Source: a virus. Taken from it: a DNA stretch of 34,430 nucleotides. The notes beneath the pieces are model-generated. The model was given only the letters and a program-made list of their open reading frames with translations. It did not search any database and had not been told where the DNA came from. A program made the translations under genes and the position numbers. Location: the IMG/VR virus record IMGVR_UViG_3300024433_000004, positions 1 to 34,430 of that record; one strand, 5' to 3'. This document shows positions 21,262 through 28,961 of this stretch, one piece after another. Position 1 is the stretch's first letter. Every line of letters begins with the position of its first letter.

Positions 21262-21518
21262 AGAAGGCCCAAAGCCGGCACTATTTCAAATGCCCTTTCC
21301 CGAACTGCTTTCGAACCTTTGAAAAGGAAGAAGGGAAGGAAGACCTTTGCAATCACCACAGGCAATTCGTAAGCGACCTTCTATTCGTTCTTAGTCGTTT
21401 GAAACCGCCCGAAGAAGCCGTCGGGCCCCAGGACGGCCCGAAGATATACGTTCCGAAGCCTGGAATGACCGACCAGGCAATCAAAGAAGCGCGCCAGGCG
21501 GCGGGAAGGGGGCCATAG
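21258..21518 (+). CDS. C2H2-type zinc protein
   Basis: The 86-residue protein has CPFPNCFRTFEKEEGKEDLC followed by NHH (residues 12-34), a C2H2-like finger with a second Cys/His option. A helical second half follows. Start ATG 21258 overlaps the previous stop as ATGA; a longer in-frame start at 21183 would lie inside the ASCH gene and has no ribosome site. Unknown role. Confidence 0.7.
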   Translation: MKKAQSRHYFKCPFPNCFRTFEKEEGKEDLCNHHRQFVSDLLFVLSRLKPPEEAVGPQDGPKIYVPKPGMTDQAIKEARQAAGRGP

Positions 21519-21823
21519 TGAAGAAGTTTATCGCCTGGGTCAATCGGGTATTCACTCATAACCGCGACAAGGAAAACGACTTCGGCATTCGGGCCCTTCT
21601 TCATATTCCCGTCGGCTTCGTTATGGGCCTTCTGGACTGGACGAATGGACTGGCCCGCTTGTTCATATTCTACGAACGCAACGAAGACCGGCATACCGGC
21701 GACCAGGCGTGGAAGGATACGTTCGGGGCGATTATCGGTTGGGTAATCGGCCGCCTTGCCCTGGTCGTCTTCCTGGCCTGGTTAATTATTAAAGTAATTG
21801 ATTTCGTCAAATTATTACATTGA
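21518..21823 (+). CDS. small membrane protein with conserved-looking YERNED motif
   Basis: The 101-residue protein starts at GTG 21518, sharing one base with the previous stop; GAAGGGGG precedes it. It has a membrane segment at about 30-50 (IPVGFVMGLLDW), then the charged motif FYERNEDRHTGDQAWKDTFG, then a longer membrane segment at 72-96. The charged motif between helices looks like a conserved feature of a phage membrane protein family, possibly holin-like. Function unknown. Confidence 0.65.
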   Translation: MKKFIAWVNRVFTHNRDKENDFGIRALLHIPVGFVMGLLDWTNGLARLFIFYERNEDRHTGDQAWKDTFGAIIGWVIGRLALVVFLAWLIIKVIDFVKLLH

Positions 21824-21845
21824 ATCATTAACGAAAGGGGGTATT

Positions 21846-22202
21846 ATGAACTGGTTCAAATGCTTATTCAGTAGGAAGCCAAAACCCGTCCCGTTTGACC
21901 GGCCGAAACCTGGCCCCGACATTATCGGTCGCCAGGCGGGGCAAAAGCGGAACCGCGTCCATATCTACCGGCAACCGTTCGGCTACCCGATACGGCTTTG
22001 CGATTGGGTTATGGTCGAACTAACCGATATTGAAAAGGTTGGGGAATGCCAGGGCGTCGGCGGGCCGGCGGAATTGACGACCTTACTTATGGCCCTGGAC
22101 TGGCGGGCGAACCAGGGCGACCGGATATGTAAGCATTGCGAAGCGGTCGCCATCGGGTATCGGCAATCAATCAACGCCGCCCCGTTCGAAGGGGCGGGAT
22201 AA
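21846..22202 (+). CDS. hypothetical early protein
   Basis: The protein has 118 residues. ATG 21846 is chosen for the ACGAAAGGGGG just ahead; an upstream start at 21798 overlaps the previous gene. It has a basic N-terminus, a beta-like middle (RVHIYRQPFGYPIRLCDWVM) and a CKHC pair near residue 97. No family recognised. It sits just ahead of the small terminase, and its stop overlaps that start by one base. Confidence 0.65.
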   Translation: MNWFKCLFSRKPKPVPFDRPKPGPDIIGRQAGQKRNRVHIYRQPFGYPIRLCDWVMVELTDIEKVGECQGVGGPAELTTLLMALDWRANQGDRICKHCEAVAIGYRQSINAAPFEGAG

Positions 22203-22885
22203 TGGCCGATAAGCTGGAACGAAGCCATAAGAAGAAGCTTCGGCCCTGGAACGCGCTTCGGGTCGAAGAACGCCAGGAATACTTCTTCCTGGTTTATGAA
22301 CAAATGGGCGTCGGCCGAACCTTGAAGCGGTTGTGGGGCCTTGTCCGCGGCGTTGGGGCCGAAATATCGCTGAAGACCCTGGAACGGTATTCGTCCGTTT
22401 ACAACTGGCAAGTGAAGATATTGGAACGGGCCGCCAGGCACGAAAGCGCGGGCTTCCAGGACGTCCAGGCCCAGGTTGACAAAATGACCGCCGAACACGT
22501 CCGGACATTTCAGGACATTGGGGCCCTGGTAATGGCGGGGATTAAGCATTGGCAAGCGGAAGTCGAAAAGAGGGTCAAGGCGGGCCTTCCGCCGACTCTG
22601 GAAGTTGACCTGGTAACAATCGGGAAGCTGGCCCAAATTTACCAGCACGGCGAACGCCTGGCGCGGGGACTAGCCACGTCGAAGGCGGAAGTAATCGTCG
22701 AAGTCCTTCCGCCCCTGGTCAAAGATATGTTCGCCGTCTTCCTGGCCGTCAACGTGATTACGAACGACCCGCCGGAACTTGTGAAGAAGCGGGAAGCCGA
22801 ATTCATATCGCGGGGCGACCAGGTTCTTATTCAGTATTACGGGAAGACCACGAAGGAACTTCCCGAAGGAAAGGGGGAAAAGTGA
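22202..22885 (+). CDS. terS: terminase small subunit
   Basis: The 227-residue protein has a helix-turn-helix region (YEQMGVGRTLKRLWGLVRGV to SLKTLERYSSVYNWQVKI) followed by a long helical oligomerisation region. The YSSVYNWQVKILERAARHE segment is the classic small-terminase pattern of an HTH ending with W.xR.....H. It recognises phage DNA and brings it to TerL. It lies two genes ahead of TerL. The longer frame from 22136 is rejected because it overlaps the preceding gene. Confidence 0.75.
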   Translation: MADKLERSHKKKLRPWNALRVEERQEYFFLVYEQMGVGRTLKRLWGLVRGVGAEISLKTLERYSSVYNWQVKILERAARHESAGFQDVQAQVDKMTAEHVRTFQDIGALVMAGIKHWQAEVEKRVKAGLPPTLEVDLVTIGKLAQIYQHGERLARGLATSKAEVIVEVLPPLVKDMFAVFLAVNVITNDPPELVKKREAEFISRGDQVLIQYYGKTTKELPEGKGEK

Positions 22886-22886
22886 A

Positions 22887-23090
22887 ATGGTTGAAACGAT
22901 AAGGGGACTTGTCCGGCCGATTATAACTTACCTGGTTATCCTGGCCCTGGTTGGCGTCGTGGTCTTCCTGGTCGTCAAGTTCGCCGACCTGGAAATGGCG
23001 AAGGACGTCATAACTTCGTTCTTAATCCTGGTTACGGCGATTTCGGCCTTCTGGTTCGGTCAACGGACGACAAAGCCGCCGGCGACTTAA
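22887..23090 (+). CDS. small membrane protein, holin candidate
   Basis: The 67-residue protein has two membrane segments (residues about 11-31 and 42-58) and ends FWFGQRTTKPPAT. The FWFGxR ending is common in small phage holin-like proteins. AAAGGGGG of the ribosome site lies in the end of the terS gene. A lysis role is possible; its place among packaging genes is unusual for one. Confidence 0.6.
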   Translation: MVETIRGLVRPIITYLVILALVGVVVFLVVKFADLEMAKDVITSFLILVTAISAFWFGQRTTKPPAT

Positions 23091-23113
23091 TTGTTAACAA
23101 ACGTCAACAATTA
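23088..23113. repeat. 8-bp inverted repeat at a gene start
   Basis: TAATTGTT (23088-23095) and AACAATTA (23106-23113) around a 10-base centre; TCAACA occurs twice close by. It may be an operator, or a hairpin limiting use of the TTG at 23091. Confidence 0.5.
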
Positions 23114-23129
23114 TCAACACGACTTACGA

Positions 23130-23333
23130 ATGATAAAAGGTAACTATTGTCAACCAAAGTGTCCAGAAGTTACCTTGACCCTGGACGAATTCTTAATGCT
23201 GGACGCCGCCCAAAGGGTCGCCGGCGCTTTGGGTTTTACAATGACCTGGGAAAAGACGGTCGCCGGCCTTATAATTGGAATGGGAAGGTCGAATGAAAGT
23301 GCTATTGATAGACGCCGACGGGAAGCTTCCTAA
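23130..23333 (+). CDS. small protein of unknown function
   Basis: A 67-residue frame from ATG 23130; a longer version would start at TTG 23091, directly behind the previous stop. Neither has a clear ribosome site. The sequence has two Cys (NYCQPKCPEVT), a helical DEFLMLDAAQRVAGALGFTM and ends in the next gene, overlapping it by 41 bp. The start is uncertain and the role unknown. Confidence 0.5.
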   Translation: MIKGNYCQPKCPEVTLTLDEFLMLDAAQRVAGALGFTMTWEKTVAGLIIGMGRSNESAIDRRRREAS

Positions 23334-24174
23334 TATCGCCCTTCACAAGTTGGCAATATGGCATAGACGCCAGGGCGACGAAGTAACCTGGGATATGCCG
23401 CTTTTCCTGAATCAAGCAGACAAGGTTTACATTTCAACCATACTGACGAAGACCTGGCCGAAGGTCGAAAACCTGGTCGGGTTGCGGCCCGATGCCGTCG
23501 TTGGCGGGACGGGAACGTGGGGCTTCATTGACCCGCCGCCGAAGCTTCCCTTCGAAGTCGAAGTGGTCAAAGCGCGTATAAATTATGGCTTCACGACGCG
23601 GGGTTGTATTCGCCATTGTCCATTTTGCATTGTTCCCCAGGTCGAAGGAAATATTCGCGCGGTCGGCGATATATTCGACATTTGGGACGGGAAGGCGAAG
23701 GCATTGACGTTGTTTGATAACAATATCCTGGCCCTTCCCGACCATTTCAAAACCATTGTTGAACAACTGTTTTCCAACGGTTTGTCCGTTGATTTCAACC
23801 AGGGCCTTGATATTCGATTGATAAATGAAGCGACGCTTCTATTGTTGCAGAAGCTTAAAATGCGGCGGCTTCGATTCGCCTTCGACGACCCGAAGCTGGC
23901 CCCGCTAATCGAAGAAAAGGTTGCTATGATTCGCCAGGCGCGATTGAATAGGGACGTGTTCTTTTATGTCCTGGTCGGCTTCAATACCACTTGGGAAGAA
24001 GACCAGGCGCGATTGAACCTTATTCGCCGCCTGGGTTGTCGCGCTTATGTAATGAAATACGAAAGCATTCGCCGCGACCGCCGTTATATCGAGTTGTCGC
24101 GTTGGGCGAATATGTTTTGGTCTTTCGCCAAATATGAATTCGAAGACTTCAGAAGGGATATTGGTGAATGGTAA
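23293..24174 (+). CDS. radical SAM protein
   Basis: The protein has 293 residues. The N-terminal 95 residues (MKVLLIDADG, DAVVGGTGTWG) resemble the nucleotide-like N-domain found ahead of radical SAM cores. The core starts with TTRGCIRHCPFCIVPQVEG (Cys105, Cys109, Cys112) and has LFDNNIL, FNQGLDIRLIN and FYVLVGFNTTWEED, the strand ends of a radical SAM barrel. Substrate unknown. ATG 23293 is preferred to TTG 23275 for its GGGAAGG spacing. It ends 7 bp into the TerL gene, so it is co-translated with packaging genes. Confidence 0.8.
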   Translation: MKVLLIDADGKLPNIALHKLAIWHRRQGDEVTWDMPLFLNQADKVYISTILTKTWPKVENLVGLRPDAVVGGTGTWGFIDPPPKLPFEVEVVKARINYGFTTRGCIRHCPFCIVPQVEGNIRAVGDIFDIWDGKAKALTLFDNNILALPDHFKTIVEQLFSNGLSVDFNQGLDIRLINEATLLLLQKLKMRRLRFAFDDPKLAPLIEEKVAMIRQARLNRDVFFYVLVGFNTTWEEDQARLNLIRRLGCRAYVMKYESIRRDRRYIELSRWANMFWSFAKYEFEDFRRDIGEW

Positions 24175-25649
24175 CACGAACGCCGTATCTATACAAAGAC
24201 GCCGCGGTTGCCGCCGGAATCCGGCAACGTGAAGACGCGACCAACTGGACGCGGACGCCCGCGACCCTGGGGGCCCACATATCCCGCGGGGCTTACGAAC
24301 GCGTCCGGCATATTGACTTCCTGGCCGACCGTATCGCGGAAGTGGCCGACCGGCCCGTCTTCCTGGTTATCACTATTCCGCCCCAACACGGCAAGTCGGA
24401 ACTTGTGTCCCATTGGACGCCCGTTTGGTTCCTGAAGAAGTTCCCCTGGAAGAAGGTCGGCCTGGCGTCTTATGAAATGGGCTTTGCTTCCGAATGGGGC
24501 GGCAAGGCGAAGGATACCATAAACGATAACGCCGACGATTTGGGCCTGGAACTTCGCCAGGACACGAAGGCGAAGGGCCGCTGGAACCTTCGCGGGTATG
24601 GCGGCGGAATGTTCGTCGCGGGTATCGGGGGCCCTTTCACGGGCCGCGGCTTCGACCTGATTATCATTGACGACCCGATTAAAAACGACGCTGAAGCCCT
24701 TTCAGACGTTTACCGCCGGCGGAACTGGAACTGGTATCGAACCGTCGCCCGAACCAGGCTTGCCCCTGGCGGTTCGATAATCGTCATTATGACACGCTGG
24801 CACGAACAAGACCTGGCGGGGGCCTTGTTGGGGAATCCGCCTGAAGAAGACCAGGAACCGGTTATCGAAGAAGACGTCGCCCCCGACCCGTGGGAAGTAA
24901 TCAACCTTCCCGCCCTGGCGGAAGAAAACGACCCCCTGGGCCGGAAACCAGGGGAAGCCCTTTGGCCCGAACGATACGACGAAGCCGCCCTGAAGCGTTC
25001 CAGAATGGCCGCTGGCCCCTTCTGGTGGACGGCCCAATACCGCGGCAAGCCGCAACCCGAAGGCGGCGGTATAATCAAAACTGGTTGGTTCAAATCCTAT
25101 TCTGAAGAAGACCTTCCCGCGTCGTTTTCCAGCACGATTCAGATATGGGACACGGCTTATAAAGAACAACAAAGGCACGACCGGTCGGCGTGTTTGACCC
25201 TGGGAATGACACGTCGCCCGACCAGGTATTTCGTCCTGGACTTATTCGTCCGGCGAATGATATTCCCCGACCTGGTTCGGGCTTGTCAAGCCAATTATGA
25301 CAAATGGGAACCCGACCGCGTCCTGATTGAAGATAAGGCGTCGGGGATTTCGCTTATTCAGCAAGTCCGCCGCGATACGACCGTCCCAATGCGGGCGGTC
25401 AAGGCGGTTGACGATAAGATAACGCGGGCCCATACCGTAACCGGTATAATGGAAGCGGGCCAGGTCTTAATCCCCGTCCGCGCTTCCTGGTTGGCCGACT
25501 TCCTGAAGGAAATCGGGGACTTCCCGACGGGGGCCCACGACGACATTGTGGACGTCCTGGTTCACGGCTTGCGATACTTCAAGCCGCGGTTGAAAGGACT
25601 GGAAGCTGGCGTCCAAACGGAACCGAAAACTTCACGCTGGCGGGAATGA
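24168..25649 (+). CDS. terL: terminase large subunit
   Basis: The 493-residue protein has the Walker A motif PPQHGKSE (residues 71-78), the Walker B FDLIIIDDP (D168/D169) and a coupling motif MTRWHEQD. A C-terminal RNase H-like nuclease follows with acidic residues in IWDTAYKE (D328), LIEDKASG (E388/D389) and GAHDDIVD (D458/D459). It translocates DNA into the head and cuts it. The order TerS-TerL-portal is standard. Length and motifs are complete. Confidence 0.95.
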   Translation: MVTRTPYLYKDAAVAAGIRQREDATNWTRTPATLGAHISRGAYERVRHIDFLADRIAEVADRPVFLVITIPPQHGKSELVSHWTPVWFLKKFPWKKVGLASYEMGFASEWGGKAKDTINDNADDLGLELRQDTKAKGRWNLRGYGGGMFVAGIGGPFTGRGFDLIIIDDPIKNDAEALSDVYRRRNWNWYRTVARTRLAPGGSIIVIMTRWHEQDLAGALLGNPPEEDQEPVIEEDVAPDPWEVINLPALAEENDPLGRKPGEALWPERYDEAALKRSRMAAGPFWWTAQYRGKPQPEGGGIIKTGWFKSYSEEDLPASFSSTIQIWDTAYKEQQRHDRSACLTLGMTRRPTRYFVLDLFVRRMIFPDLVRACQANYDKWEPDRVLIEDKASGISLIQQVRRDTTVPMRAVKAVDDKITRAHTVTGIMEAGQVLIPVRASWLADFLKEIGDFPTGAHDDIVDVLVHGLRYFKPRLKGLEAGVQTEPKTSRWRE

Positions 25650-25677
25650 CCAGCCGTGAACTATCGAACGTATCAAC

Positions 25678-25706
25678 TTGACACTTTCGAAAAACCGAAG
25701 TAATAT
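25678..25706 (+). promoter_or_regulatory. strong sigma70-type promoter ahead of the head operon
   Basis: TTGACA (25678-25683), a 17-bp spacer and TAATAT (25701-25706), 43 bp ahead of the portal start. This is the closest match to consensus in the window and likely drives the structural genes. Confidence 0.75.
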
Positions 25707-25749
25707 TATTGACAAGGGCCCGAAATCTACCCGAAGGGGGGTTCGATAA

Positions 25750-27171
25750 ATGGTTAATGAAAAGCGACCAGGTTACACCCCGCCCGACCCAAATTCAAAA
25801 CGAAGTCAACGCCGCCTGACTGAAGGGCGGCGTTCGCATAAATACCAGGACGGCGGGAATGTCCGGACGATTATCGGCGTTACCGGCCTGAAGCATATCG
25901 GCGGCCGGATACGGGAAGAATACCGGAACGCGCTTAAAAACTGGTCAACCGAAGTCAAGCTATACCTGGAAATGAGGGACGACCCGATTATCGGGGCCCT
26001 GACTGACGCAATCAAGCTTCCCCTTCAGGCCGCTTCCTTCGACATTGAGGCGGCCCCAGGCGGAAGCCCGAACGACGAAGCCGCCGCCGAATGGCTTTGG
26101 GAAGTGTTGAATAATATGGAAAGCCAACCGTGGATTTCCCACGTCGAAGACGCCCTGGAATGCCTGGACTTCGGCTTTGCCCTGAGCGAAATCGTCCTGG
26201 ACAAGCGGGCCGACGGCCGGCTTTGGCTGAAGAACATTGACCCGCGCGGCCAGGAAAGCTTGAACCGTTGGGAATACGACAAAGACGAAAAGGACAAGCT
26301 TGTTTCCTTCGTCCAGAATGACCCGAACACGGGAAGCCAATATGATATTCCGATTGCCAAATGCCTTCACTTCAAATATAGGGGCCGGAAGGGGAATCCC
26401 CAGGGGCATTCGATTCTTAGTGCCCTTTATCGGCCTTATAAGTTCGCGCGTAACCTGGAAGACCTGGAAGGAATCGGGATTGAACGCGACGTCGGCGGAA
26501 TGCCGATTGCGAAGCTAAAAGAAGGCGGCTATGAAGAAGCGGACATTAACGCGCTGAAAACCGCGCTGAAGGGGCTTCGGAAGGACGAAGAAGTTTACCT
26601 GATTGAACCCGAAGGCGTTGACATACGCGCTTACGGGGGCGGGTCGAAGATATACGACGTCAACCAGGTAATTGACCGCTGGCATAAAGTAACCTTAATG
26701 CGGTTCTTCGCCCAATTCCTGATTTTAGGAATGGGGAACGTCGGAACCCAGGCCCTTGTCAAAGGTTCCCAGGACTTCTTCGTGCTAGTCCTGGAAGCCG
26801 TTCAACGTTACCTTCTGGAAACCTGGAACCTTCAGCTTGTCCCGTATCTTTTCAAGTTCAACGCCTGGGAAGGGATTTCCGGATACCCGACAATCGTTTG
26901 GGAAAAGCCAGGCAAGATTGACCTGGCGGGGTTACTCAATTCGCTGAATACCGCGGTCGGGGCGAAGCTATTCACGCCGACCGATATTGACGAAGACCAT
27001 ATTCGGGGGATTGCCGACCTTCCGGAACTTCCCGAAGAAGAACGGGGGGCCCCGCGGGACGTTGAAGCCCCGCCAATGGGGGGCCTTTTTGACCTTCCGC
27101 GTAAAATGGACGACCTGGGCGATAAGGTCGGTTCGATTGAAAAGGAACTGGCCCTGGCGGGGGAACGTTAA
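25750..27171 (+). CDS. portal protein, Mu gp29/DUF935-like
   Basis: The 473-residue protein has the DUF935-type pattern: LYLEMRDDPIIGALTDAIKL, then WEVLNNMESQPWISHVEDAL, DFGFALSEIVLDK, FKYRGRKGNPQGHSIL and a long helical part ending with RFFAQFLILGMGNVG and DQVNQVIDRWH-like helices. Portals form the ring through which DNA enters. The MuF-like gene that follows supports this family. GGGGGG precedes the ATG. Confidence 0.85.
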   Translation: MVNEKRPGYTPPDPNSKRSQRRLTEGRRSHKYQDGGNVRTIIGVTGLKHIGGRIREEYRNALKNWSTEVKLYLEMRDDPIIGALTDAIKLPLQAASFDIEAAPGGSPNDEAAAEWLWEVLNNMESQPWISHVEDALECLDFGFALSEIVLDKRADGRLWLKNIDPRGQESLNRWEYDKDEKDKLVSFVQNDPNTGSQYDIPIAKCLHFKYRGRKGNPQGHSILSALYRPYKFARNLEDLEGIGIERDVGGMPIAKLKEGGYEEADINALKTALKGLRKDEEVYLIEPEGVDIRAYGGGSKIYDVNQVIDRWHKVTLMRFFAQFLILGMGNVGTQALVKGSQDFFVLVLEAVQRYLLETWNLQLVPYLFKFNAWEGISGYPTIVWEKPGKIDLAGLLNSLNTAVGAKLFTPTDIDEDHIRGIADLPELPEEERGAPRDVEAPPMGGLFDLPRKMDDLGDKVGSIEKELALAGER

Positions 27172-27308
27172 TGAAGAAGAAGCTTCTTTGCTTATTCAGG
27201 CACGATTGGGGGCCCTGGCGATTACACCCGTGTTATGGCGACCGCGACATTCGCCGTTGTATCCGTTGCGGGCATTCCCAGGAAAGGAAGGTCGGGACGA
27301 AATGGTAA
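27171..27308 (+). CDS. small zinc-finger protein
   Basis: A 45-residue frame starting on the last base of the portal stop and ending inside the next gene. It reads CLFRHDWGPWRL, then CYGDRDIRRCIRCGHSQERK, a pattern of small phage proteins with HDW and CxRCG...Q. Size and overlaps suggest a real, co-translated gene; role unknown. Confidence 0.65.
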   Translation: MKKKLLCLFRHDWGPWRLHPCYGDRDIRRCIRCGHSQERKVGTKW

Positions 27309-28138
27309 CGGCATTGAAACGACGCCGGCCGTTCTTCAAGGCCCGCCCGAAGGCGGGGCAAAAGCAACGTATCGGTTCCGGAACCTATGAAGAAAAGACG
27401 AACCGCCAGCAACGGAAGCTTGTCCGCGTCTTTGACCAATGGGCCGCCGCGCTGAAGCGCGAAATCGCGGCCAGGTCAAGCCGTGGGGCGACCCTTCCTG
27501 AATTGTCCGCTTACCTGGACGCCCAAATCCCGAAGCTGGAAACGCGCCTGGTCGAAATTATGAATGCCGGCACGACTTCAGCCGTGAAGACCGCCGCGGG
27601 CTCACGGGCCGAACTTCCCGCAATCCTGGCCCTGGCCGAACGGCGGAAGGAAGAAAACCTGGCAATGGTTCGGGACAACCTGGTTCCGAAGGTTCACGAA
27701 AAGTTGACCCTGGGCCTGGCCGCCGCGGTTCCCGCCCTTATCATTGGACGGGGCCTGGCCGTCGAACAACAAAAGGCCGTTTCCCTGGCGATTAAGAACG
27801 CGACCGCCGCTTCCAGGAATGCCCCCGCCCAGTATGCCGGCGGTTATTGGGTAATGCTTTTCGAAACGGAAAAGACCCTGGGCGGTATCCGCGAAGACGA
27901 ACGGGCGGCTGAAGGACTGGCCCCCGAACCGGTCAAATGGAACCTTGACCCGCGGGCCGTTCATTGTAAGCCGTCCCCTGGGTTTTACGGTTGTCCCCAA
28001 CTGGCCGGCGAATACCCTGGCGGCTGGCGAACGCTTCCAACCGTGCCCGCTGGACAAGTAACGTGTAGGGGAAATTGCAGATGTACAGTTTCGGTTTTTA
28101 GAGATGGCGAATGGCGACGTGGAGTATATGACGATTAA
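27302..28138 (+). CDS. MuF-like minor head protein
   Basis: The protein has 278 residues. ATG 27302 is chosen over a longer in-frame start inside the portal gene because GGAAAGGAAGG lies ahead. It has an N-terminal basic region and a long helical middle (about 40-200). The MuF-type C-terminus reads NLDPRAVHCKPSPGFYGCPQ, then LPTVPAGQVTCRGNCRC, the Cys-rich phage head morphogenesis signature. MuF proteins lie inside the capsid near the portal. Its place between portal and protease is as in Mu-like head modules. Confidence 0.8.
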   Translation: MVTALKRRRPFFKARPKAGQKQRIGSGTYEEKTNRQQRKLVRVFDQWAAALKREIAARSSRGATLPELSAYLDAQIPKLETRLVEIMNAGTTSAVKTAAGSRAELPAILALAERRKEENLAMVRDNLVPKVHEKLTLGLAAAVPALIIGRGLAVEQQKAVSLAIKNATAASRNAPAQYAGGYWVMLFETEKTLGGIREDERAAEGLAPEPVKWNLDPRAVHCKPSPGFYGCPQLAGEYPGGWRTLPTVPAGQVTCRGNCRCTVSVFRDGEWRRGVYDD

Positions 28139-28156
28139 ACGAAAGGGGGATTATCA

Positions 28157-28378
28157 ATGAATCCAGAAACGGGAATTGTAAGGGAACTATTGGAAGGTGA
28201 AAAGCCGAAACCTGGGGAAGTGTTAGTAAATAAACCACGGCCCGATTGCCCCAGGTGTGAAGGAAGGGGGTCAATCCCGAAGGAAGAAGCGACCCGACCC
28301 GAACGACGTCGGGCGGAAAAGGCGGGCTTGCCATTGTGGGCGAAGTTTATTCCTTGCCCTGAATGTAATCCTGATTGA
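28157..28378 (+). CDS. small zinc-finger protein
   Basis: The 73-residue protein has CPRCEGRGSI (residues 31-40) and a CPEC at 68-71, with a basic helix between them, forming a DnaJ-like or rubredoxin-like zinc site. ACGAAAGGGGG precedes the ATG. Unknown role within the head operon. Confidence 0.7.
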   Translation: MNPETGIVRELLEGEKPKPGEVLVNKPRPDCPRCEGRGSIPKEEATRPERRRAEKAGLPLWAKFIPCPECNPD

Positions 28379-28394
28379 AACCGAAGGGGGCGAA

Positions 28395-28598
28395 TTGATA
28401 AACGGCGACGTCATATATTGTTCCTGCTGTGGCACACAGAAAATGGCTGAAATCGTCGGCGATAACCTGGTTATCAAAGACCGCCGGCACGGGGTAAAAC
28501 ACGTCGCCGTTATCCCGATTTCCGAATTACTTGACATTTTGAAAACCAGGGCCGATAATAGTTTCAAAGACCAGGCCGCGGTTGCGGCGAAGATTTAA
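28395..28598 (+). CDS. small zinc protein, Com-like layout
   Basis: The protein has 67 residues. TTG 28395 with CCGAAGGGGG ahead is chosen; the longer frame from 28257 overlaps the previous gene. It begins MINGDVIYCSCCGTQKM, with Cys9, Cys11 and Cys12, then VGDNLVIKDRRHGVKH and a helix. The layout recalls small Cys-containing regulators such as Mu Com, but with too few Cys for a sure call. Confidence 0.55.
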   Translation: MINGDVIYCSCCGTQKMAEIVGDNLVIKDRRHGVKHVAVIPISELLDILKTRADNSFKDQAAVAAKI

Positions 28599-28645
28599 CA
28601 ACTGAATATCAGGCGGCTTGACCGCCCGAAAGTTGGCCCGACCGA

Positions 28646-28684
28646 CCCCGAAGACGGATACACGTCCTTCGGGGTTATTTTTTG
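28646..28684 (+). terminator. intrinsic terminator inside the head operon
   Basis: CCCCGAAGACG and CGTCCTTCGGGG form a stem with one bulged base and a short loop, followed at once by TTATTTTTT. This is the most canonical Rho-independent terminator in the window. It lies upstream of the protease, cement and capsid genes, so it probably works as an attenuator. Confidence 0.75.
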
Positions 28685-28703
28685 GCCTGGTCGGGGGCCC
28701 GAA

Positions 28704-28961
28704 ATGGAGTGTCCGAATTGCAAACGGAACGAAACCGAAGAACTGAAGGAACTATCCCGCGGAATGGGGAACCAGGCGTTCGTCAAATGCCTAAATTGCG
28801 GGACGGTCATTTTGTGTTCGGGCGAAATCATAACGCAATACTGGCCGAACGGCCAGGAAGGGGGTAACGAATGTCGCCATTTGGCCCATACGCAACCTTC
28901 GACGAATGCGTCGCAAAGAACCAGGACAAGTCCAGTCCCGAAGGCTTTTGCGCCTGGCTAG
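28704..28961 (+). CDS. small zinc-ribbon protein
   Basis: The 85-residue frame has CPNCKRNE (residues 3-10) and KCLNCGTVILC (29-39), a plain zinc ribbon. GGGGG lies 6 bases ahead of the ATG. The last 30 residues overlap the start of the protease gene in another frame and look of low complexity. The zinc part is convincing, the exact end less so. Confidence 0.55.
   Translation: MECPNCKRNETEELKELSRGMGNQAFVKCLNCGTVILCSGEIITQYWPNGQEGGNECRHLAHTQPSTNASQRTRTSPVPKAFAPG

Noticed and set aside
26987-27301. Upstream extension of the MuF-like gene inside the portal gene
   Set aside because: It has no ribosome site, and the portal frame is clearly coding there; the start at 27302 has GGAAAGGAAGG.
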